Below are positions 59,372 through 64,000 of a DNA stretch of 64,000 nucleotides, piece by piece. Position 1 is the stretch's first letter. The number at the start of each line of letters is the position of its first letter. Below the pieces are notes generated by a model. The model did no database searches and was not told the DNA's origin. It worked only from the letters and a program-made list of their open reading frames with translations. Position numbers and translations under genes: made by a program. The DNA lies in NCBI RefSeq assembly GCF_017573505.1, contig NZ_JAGEOJ010000012.1:310001-374000 (forward strand). The letters are read 5' to 3'. The stretch is from Actinomadura barringtoniae (GTDB taxonomy: Bacteria; Actinomycetota; Actinomycetes; Streptosporangiales; Streptosporangiaceae).

Positions 59372-61927
59372 GTGGACAAGCGATACGAGCTTTATTGCCT
59401 CACCGACAAGCTCTTTTACGACTCCCCGCCGGCCACGCTCGACACCGATTTCGACATTTCTCACCGGCCCCTCCCGGCGGACTGGGAGCAGGTGCGTGGG
59501 CAGGAGTGGACCGTCTACGTGCCACCTGGTCAGGACACCCCCACCCAGGGCTGGAAGGTGCACGCCTCGGGCAGCGTCGACAGCGCCGGGCAGATCCTGG
59601 AACGCTGCTGGGATTACTGCGTGCCGAACGGCATCGAATTCAAGCATCTGCGCGGCCCGGGAGCCCTGAAGCTACGCAATGCCAAATACGCTCCGCGCGG
59701 CGCCAGCGGCAAACTGGTGACCATCTATCCGGCGAACGACGAGCAGCTCGAACGCGTCCTGACCGAGCTCGGCGAACGGCTGAACGGTCTTCCCGGGCCG
59801 TACATCCTCAGCGACCTGCGCATCGGCGAGGGACCACTGTTCGTGCGCTACGGCGGCTTCGCCGAGCGCCGCTGCCTGGACGAACGCGGCGAGCTGGTGG
59901 CGGCGATCGAGACGCCCGCCGGTGACCTGGTGCCCGACAAGCGCGGCCCGGTCTTCGCCGTGCCGGACTGGGCGCCCGTCCCGGCCTTCCTCGAACCGCA
60001 CATCGCGGCGCGCGGCGCGACCACCACGACGGACATGCCGTACCGGATCGAGAAGGCGCTGCACTTCTCCAACGGCGGCGGCGTCTACTCCGCCATCGAC
60101 ACCCGGACCGGCGAGAAGGTCGTGCTGAAGGAGGCCCGGCCGTACGCGGGGCTGGCCGCGGACGGCGCGGACGCGGTCGTCCGGCTGGAGCGCGAGCACG
60201 CGACGCTGCGGCGCCTGGAGGGGATCGACGGGGTCCCGCAGGCACGCGGGCTCTTCACGCTCGGCGAGCACCACTTCCTCGTGCAGGACTTCGTCGAGGG
60301 CCGCACGCTCAACACCTTCTTCGCCGAGCGCCATCCGCTGCTGGACCCCGAGCCCGAGCCGGGCAAGGTCGCCGCGTACACCGAGTGGGCGCTGAGGGTC
60401 TACGCGGGCGTGGAACGCCTCATCGACCAGATCCACGAGCGCGGCGTCGTCTTCAACGACCTGCACATGTTCAACATCATGGTCGCGCCGGACGACTCGG
60501 TCGCGCTGATCGACTTCGAGGTCGCGGCGCTCGCCGCCGACCAGGGCCGGCAGACGCTCGCCAACCCCGCGTTCCTGGCGCCGCCCGACCGGCGCGGGGC
60601 CGAGGTGGACCGCTACGGCCTGGCGTGCCTGCGGCTGGCGCTGTTCGCCCCGATGACGACGCTGTTCATGCTGGACCGCGGCAAGGCCGGCCACCTCGCC
60701 GACCTGATCGAGGGCTATTTCCCGGTGCCGCACGCCTTCCTCGACGAGGCGGTCACCGAGATCACCCGCGGCAAGCCGGTCGGCCCGGCCCCCGCGTTCA
60801 CCCCCGACGAGCGCGGCTGGCTGCAGGCGCGCGAGCAGACCAGCCGGGCCATCCTGGCCAGCGCCACCCCGGGCCGCCGCGACCGGCTGTTCCCCGGCGA
60901 CGTGGAGCAGTTCGGCGGGGCCTCGCTCGGCCTCGCGCACGGCGCCGCAGGCGTCCTGCTCGCGCTGGAGGCGACCGGCGCCGGACGGTGGCCCGAGCAT
61001 GAGGAGTGGCTCGTGGGGCGGGCGATCAAGCCCGCGCGCGGCACCGGACTCGGCCTCTACGACGGGCTCCAGGGCGTCGCGTACACCCTGGCGCGGCTCG
61101 GTCACACCGACGCCGCCCTCGCCGCGGTGGAGCACTGCCTGGCGGAGAAGTGGGAACGGCTCGGCAGCGACCTGTACGGCGGCCTGCCCGGCTACGCCCT
61201 GGTGATGGCCCACCTCTCCGACGCCACCGGCGAGAAGACGCTGCTGGAGGCGGCGGGCCGCGCCGCGCAGATCGTGGCGAACCGCCCGTACGGCGAGGAG
61301 AGCCCCAGGCCGGGCCTGCTGTACGGCGGCGCGGGCACGGCGCTGATGTTCATCCGGCTCTTCGAGCGCACCGGTGACAAGACCCTGCTCGACCTGGCCG
61401 CCGCCGACCTGCGCAGGGACCTGCGTTCCTGCGTCAAGGACCACAACGGCGCGCTGCACGTCGACCAGGGCCACCGGGTCCTTCCCTACCTCGGCAGGGG
61501 CAGTGTGGGGATCGGCCTGGTCATCGACGACTACCTGCAGCACCGGCCCGACGAGGAGTTCAGCCGGGCCCGCGAGGCGATACGCGTCGCCGCGATGTCG
61601 CACTACTACGCGCAGCCCGGCCTGTTCAACGGGCGGGCGGGGATGCTGCTCTACCTGAGCCGGCAGGACAGGGCCGACCCGTGGGTGGCGCGCCATGTGC
61701 GCTCGCTCGCCTGGCACGCGCTGCGCTACGGCGGCGGCCTGGCGGTCCCCGGCGAGCACCTGTTCCGGCTCTCGATGGACCTGGCCACCGGGACCGCGGG
61801 CGTCCTGCTCGCCCTCGGCGCGGCCCTGCACGACCGTCCGGTCGGACTGCCGTTCCTCGGAACGGCCCATGGATCCTCCGTGGAGCCCTCCACGGTGGTC
61901 ACCTCTATCCAGCCCGAGGGGAGGTAA
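59372..61927 (+). CDS. lanKC: Class III lanthipeptide synthetase LanKC (RamC/AmfT-like)
   Basis: An 851-residue trifunctional enzyme that phosphorylates Ser/Thr of the precursor, eliminates phosphate and forms lanthionine/labionin rings. GTG 59372 follows AGGGAGAGGA and gives the characteristic start MDKRYELYCLTDKLFYDSPP. Lyase-like N-terminal part to about 200, kinase ~225-510 with catalytic Asp363 in FNDLHMFN and metal-binding Asp381 in LIDFE, then the cyclase-like domain from ~520 (FGGASLGLAHGAAGVLLAL, LYDGLQGVAYTLARLGH, YGGLPG, YGGAGTALMF). The zinc ligands of class I/II cyclases are not preserved, as usual in class III. Precursor gene 7 bases downstream. Confidence 0.94.
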   Translation: MDKRYELYCLTDKLFYDSPPATLDTDFDISHRPLPADWEQVRGQEWTVYVPPGQDTPTQGWKVHASGSVDSAGQILERCWDYCVPNGIEFKHLRGPGALKLRNAKYAPRGASGKLVTIYPANDEQLERVLTELGERLNGLPGPYILSDLRIGEGPLFVRYGGFAERRCLDERGELVAAIETPAGDLVPDKRGPVFAVPDWAPVPAFLEPHIAARGATTTTDMPYRIEKALHFSNGGGVYSAIDTRTGEKVVLKEARPYAGLAADGADAVVRLEREHATLRRLEGIDGVPQARGLFTLGEHHFLVQDFVEGRTLNTFFAERHPLLDPEPEPGKVAAYTEWALRVYAGVERLIDQIHERGVVFNDLHMFNIMVAPDDSVALIDFEVAALAADQGRQTLANPAFLAPPDRRGAEVDRYGLACLRLALFAPMTTLFMLDRGKAGHLADLIEGYFPVPHAFLDEAVTEITRGKPVGPAPAFTPDERGWLQAREQTSRAILASATPGRRDRLFPGDVEQFGGASLGLAHGAAGVLLALEATGAGRWPEHEEWLVGRAIKPARGTGLGLYDGLQGVAYTLARLGHTDAALAAVEHCLAEKWERLGSDLYGGLPGYALVMAHLSDATGEKTLLEAAGRAAQIVANRPYGEESPRPGLLYGGAGTALMFIRLFERTGDKTLLDLAAADLRRDLRSCVKDHNGALHVDQGHRVLPYLGRGSVGIGLVIDDYLQHRPDEEFSRAREAIRVAAMSHYYAQPGLFNGRAGMLLYLSRQDRADPWVARHVRSLAWHALRYGGGLAVPGEHLFRLSMDLATGTAGVLLALGAALHDRPVGLPFLGTAHGSSVEPSTVVTSIQPEGR

Positions 61928-61934
61928 CAGCACA

Positions 61935-62045
61935 ATGGCGCTTCTTGACCTTCAGGGAATGGTGAGCGAAAACGGCGGTGGCGGCGGTAACAGCAGCCTG
62001 AGCCTGCTCTGCCACAGCTCCCACAGCATCACGATCTGCCTGTAA
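61935..62045 (+). CDS. Class III lanthipeptide precursor (RamS/AmfS/SapB-like), 36 residues
   Basis: A short peptide directly after LanKC, with GGGAGG upstream of the ATG. Leader MALLDLQGM carries the LLDLQ recognition helix needed by class III synthetases. A Gly5 run (14-18) precedes the core, which starts around Asn19 and holds two Ser-x2-Ser-xn-Cys motifs: Ser20/Ser23/Cys26 (two-residue spacing) and Ser28/Ser31/Cys35 (three-residue spacing). The product would have two labionin/lanthionine rings like SapB, a morphogenetic surfactant for aerial hyphae. Confidence 0.93.
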   Translation: MALLDLQGMVSENGGGGGNSSLSLLCHSSHSITICL

Positions 62046-62072
62046 AGGCACCCTGCCTCTAAGGCACCTGTT

Positions 62073-62111
62073 GGTGGCCATGGCCCACTCCCTGTGAGGG
62101 CCATGGCCACC
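62073..62111 (+). terminator. 14-bp perfect hairpin between precursor and exporter genes
   Basis: GGTGGCCATGGCCC (62073-62086), 11-base loop, GGGCCATGGCCACC (62098-62111). It ends just before the ribosome site of the ABC gene. Likely an attenuator or RNA stabiliser giving much more precursor mRNA than exporter mRNA. Confidence 0.7.
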
Positions 62112-62127
62112 TCCATAGGAGATCACA

Positions 62128-63795
62128 ATGAGCGCGGACCGCCTCCTGATGCGCGCCGCCCTGCGGGGCGGCGGCTGGAGCGCGCTCCTGGCCGTCGCGA
62201 CGCTGGCGGACGCGGCGGCCGTCACGATCCTGCCGATCACGCTGGCCCGCGCGATCGACGGCGTGCTGACCGGTTCGGGGACCGCCGCCGTGTGGGCCTG
62301 CGCCGCGCTGATCGCAGTCTCCGCGACGGCCGACATGCTCATTCAGCTCGCGGCCGGCGCGGGTGCCGCGCACGCCACGGCCTGGCTGCGCCATTCGCTC
62401 GTCCGGCACCTGCTCGCCGCCGGACCGAACCTCGACCTTCGCGCCGGCGACGTGACCAGCCGGGTGGTCGGCGGGGCCGCCGAGGCGGGCGTCGCGCCCG
62501 CCGCCGCGACGCAGGCCGTCGCCGCCCTCGTGCCGCCCGCCGGTGCGCTGATCGTGCTCGGCGTCGTCGACTGGCGCCTCGCCGCCACGGTCGCCGTCGC
62601 GCTCCCGGCGATCGCCGCCCTGCTGCACGTGCTGGTCCGCGACATCTCCGCGACCGTACGGCGCTACCTCGACGTTCAGGGCACGATCGCGGCGCGGCTG
62701 GCCGAGGCGCTGACCGGAGCCCGCACGATCGCCGCCGCCGGGACCGCCGAACGTGAGGTCGAACGGATCCTCGCGCCGCTGCCCGAGCTCCACGCCGAGG
62801 GGCAGGCGATGTGGCGGGTGCAGGGCAGCGTTGCGGCGCGCGGGCTGCTGTCGCTGACGCTGCTGCAGATCGCGGTGGTCGGCGCGGCCGGGATGGAGCT
62901 CATGGCGGGCCGGATCAGCCCGGGTGAGCTCGTCGCCGCCGTCCAGTACGCCGGGCTCGCGGCGGGCTTCGGACCCGTCGTCACCCAGGTCCTGCGACTC
63001 GGGAGGGCGCGCGCCGGAGCGACCCGCGCCGAGGAGGTCCTCGCCCGGCCCGTACGCCACCACGGCGCCGAGGCCCCTCCGCCCGGCCCGGGAACGCTGG
63101 AGTTCCGCGGCGTCACGGCGGGCGGCCTGCAGAACGTGGACCTGACCGTGCCGGGCGGCCAGGCCGTCGCCGTCGTCGGACGTTCGGGCGCCGGGAAGTC
63201 GCTGCTCGCCGCACTCGCGGGCAGGCTCACCGACCCGGACCGGGGCGAGGTCCTGCTGGACGGGGTGCCGCTCCCCCGGCTCAGCCACGCCGCCCTGCGC
63301 GACGCCATCGGCTACGCGTTCGCCCGCCCCGCCCTGTTCGGGGAGACCGTCGGCGACGCGATCGGCTTCGGCCGCGCCGCCGTTCCGGAGGGACGCGTCG
63401 AGCAGGCCGCCGTCACCGCGTGCGCGGACCGCTTCATCGAACGGCTACCGGGCGGCTACCGGACCCGGATCGAGGACGCGCCGATGTCGGGCGGCGAGCT
63501 GCAGCGCATCGGGCTGGCCAGGGCGTTCGCCCATCCGGGCCGGCTGCTGGTGCTCGACGACGCGACCTCCAGCCTGGACACCGCGACCGAGCTGCAGATC
63601 TCGCAGGTCCTGCTCGGGCCCTTGAGCGACCGGACCCGGCTGGTGATCGCGCACCGGGCCGGTACGGCCGCACGGGCGGACCTGGTCGTCTGGCTCGACG
63701 ACGGCCGGGTTCGCGCGTGCGGTCACCACGCGGACCTGTGGCGCGACCCCGGCTACCGCGCCGTGTTCGGCGGCGGTTCCGGCGATCCGTCATGA
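62128..63795 (+). CDS. Lanthipeptide ABC exporter, membrane-ATPase half-transporter (RamA/AmfB-like)
   Basis: A 555-residue protein: six TM helices (about 15-320) and one ATPase domain with Walker A GRSGAGKS, signature MSGGELQR, Walker B RLLVLDDATSSLD and an H-loop AHRAG. Start ATG 62128 with AGGAG. It overlaps the next exporter half by ATGA, and the pair would form a heterodimer that exports the SapB-like peptide. Confidence 0.9.
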   Translation: MSADRLLMRAALRGGGWSALLAVATLADAAAVTILPITLARAIDGVLTGSGTAAVWACAALIAVSATADMLIQLAAGAGAAHATAWLRHSLVRHLLAAGPNLDLRAGDVTSRVVGGAAEAGVAPAAATQAVAALVPPAGALIVLGVVDWRLAATVAVALPAIAALLHVLVRDISATVRRYLDVQGTIAARLAEALTGARTIAAAGTAEREVERILAPLPELHAEGQAMWRVQGSVAARGLLSLTLLQIAVVGAAGMELMAGRISPGELVAAVQYAGLAAGFGPVVTQVLRLGRARAGATRAEEVLARPVRHHGAEAPPPGPGTLEFRGVTAGGLQNVDLTVPGGQAVAVVGRSGAGKSLLAALAGRLTDPDRGEVLLDGVPLPRLSHAALRDAIGYAFARPALFGETVGDAIGFGRAAVPEGRVEQAAVTACADRFIERLPGGYRTRIEDAPMSGGELQRIGLARAFAHPGRLLVLDDATSSLDTATELQISQVLLGPLSDRTRLVIAHRAGTAARADLVVWLDDGRVRACGHHADLWRDPGYRAVFGGGSGDPS

Positions 63796-64000
63796 CCTGC
63801 CCATGGTCGGGGCTCCGCCGCTCCAGGTCATGGCGGCGCGACACCCTGCGGCTGCTGACGCGGACGTTCGCCCGGACCGCGCGGTCGCATCCGCGGCCGG
63901 TCGCCGCCCTGGTGTTCTGGTCGATGATCGAGGCGGCGCCGACACTGCTGTTCGGGCTGGCCGTGGCGCGCGCGGTGGACGCGTTCCGCGCCGACCATCC
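63792..64000 (+). CDS. Second ABC exporter half (RamB/AmfA-like), truncated by window end
   Basis: 69 codons visible from ATG 63792, which overlaps the previous stop (ATGA). An Arg/Trp-rich start precedes the first TM helix (PVAALVFWSMIEAAPTLLFGLAVARAVDAF), the same pattern as the first half-transporter. The ATPase part lies outside the window, so the call rests on context and the TM1 pattern. Confidence 0.8.
   Translation, partial: MTCPWSGLRRSRSWRRDTLRLLTRTFARTARSHPRPVAALVFWSMIEAAPTLLFGLAVARAVDAFRADH

Overview
The window is very GC-rich, densely packed DNA from a filamentous actinomycete. GTG and TTG starts, ATGA/GTGA overlaps and probable leaderless genes are common. The gene content fits the Streptomyces/Streptosporangiales type: SARP and LAL regulators, a DUF742 conservon-like operon, a SapB-type lanthipeptide locus, and an actinobacterial-type hydrogenase subunit. 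A Thermomonosporaceae-like host (Actinomadura and relatives) is my guess, not something the sequence proves. No gene-free stretch exceeds 300 bases. I see no transposase, integrase, CRISPR array, rRNA or replication origin.

Layout. 0-8 kb: a CUT2-type sugar ABC transporter on the minus strand faces a secreted GH2/LamG glycosidase and a Tat-exported GH127-like arabinofuranosidase that carries a one-base frameshift. 8-14.5 kb: a membrane-anchored PstS-like protein; an overlapping operon of a NIT-domain histidine kinase, a DUF742 protein and a binding lipoprotein; a secreted alpha/beta hydrolase. 14.7-23.6 kb: three tandem STAND ATPase/TPR proteins with different N-termini (none, GAF-SpoIIE phosphatase, SARP). 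23.7-25.5 kb: an SPFH - ribbon-helix-helix - GPP34 operon behind a perfect palindrome. 25.7-36.9 kb: MFS exporters with their regulators, cupin, Ohr/OhrR, PlsC, an RsbW-like kinase fused to ankyrin repeats, a lipoprotein hydrolase and an MscS channel.

37.0-38.2 kb is the most striking locus. A PTH2-type peptidyl-tRNA hydrolase-like gene has an in-frame TAG as its fifth codon and no usable downstream start. It overlaps (GTGA) a 100-residue protein of unknown function. Fifty bases after that gene lies a class I tRNA with anticodon CTA, which reads UAG. The simplest reading is a self-contained amber-suppression module in which the tRNA is needed to make the hydrolase. At least eleven other genes in the window end in TAG, so suppression would have to be weak, conditional or context dependent.

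38.2-43.4 kb: a segment with several CTA/ATA-rich genes (lectin-like fragment, DUF318/TIGR03943 permease pair, CPBP protease, two related two-TM proteins, DUF1062). 43.6-49.1 kb: CocE-type hydrolase, Bcp peroxiredoxin, a gamma-glutamylcyclotransferase-like protein, a lipoprotein serpin and a GT4 glycosyltransferase. 49.1-55.1 kb: a LAL regulator converges on an orphan [NiFe]-hydrogenase small subunit that is translationally coupled to a PAS protein with a degenerate phosphatase domain. 55.2-58.9 kb: TetR-LLM flavin oxidoreductase and SDR-DapB-like pairs. 59.3-64.0 kb: class III lanthipeptide genes (LanKC, a 36-residue precursor, two ABC exporters, the last cut by the window edge).
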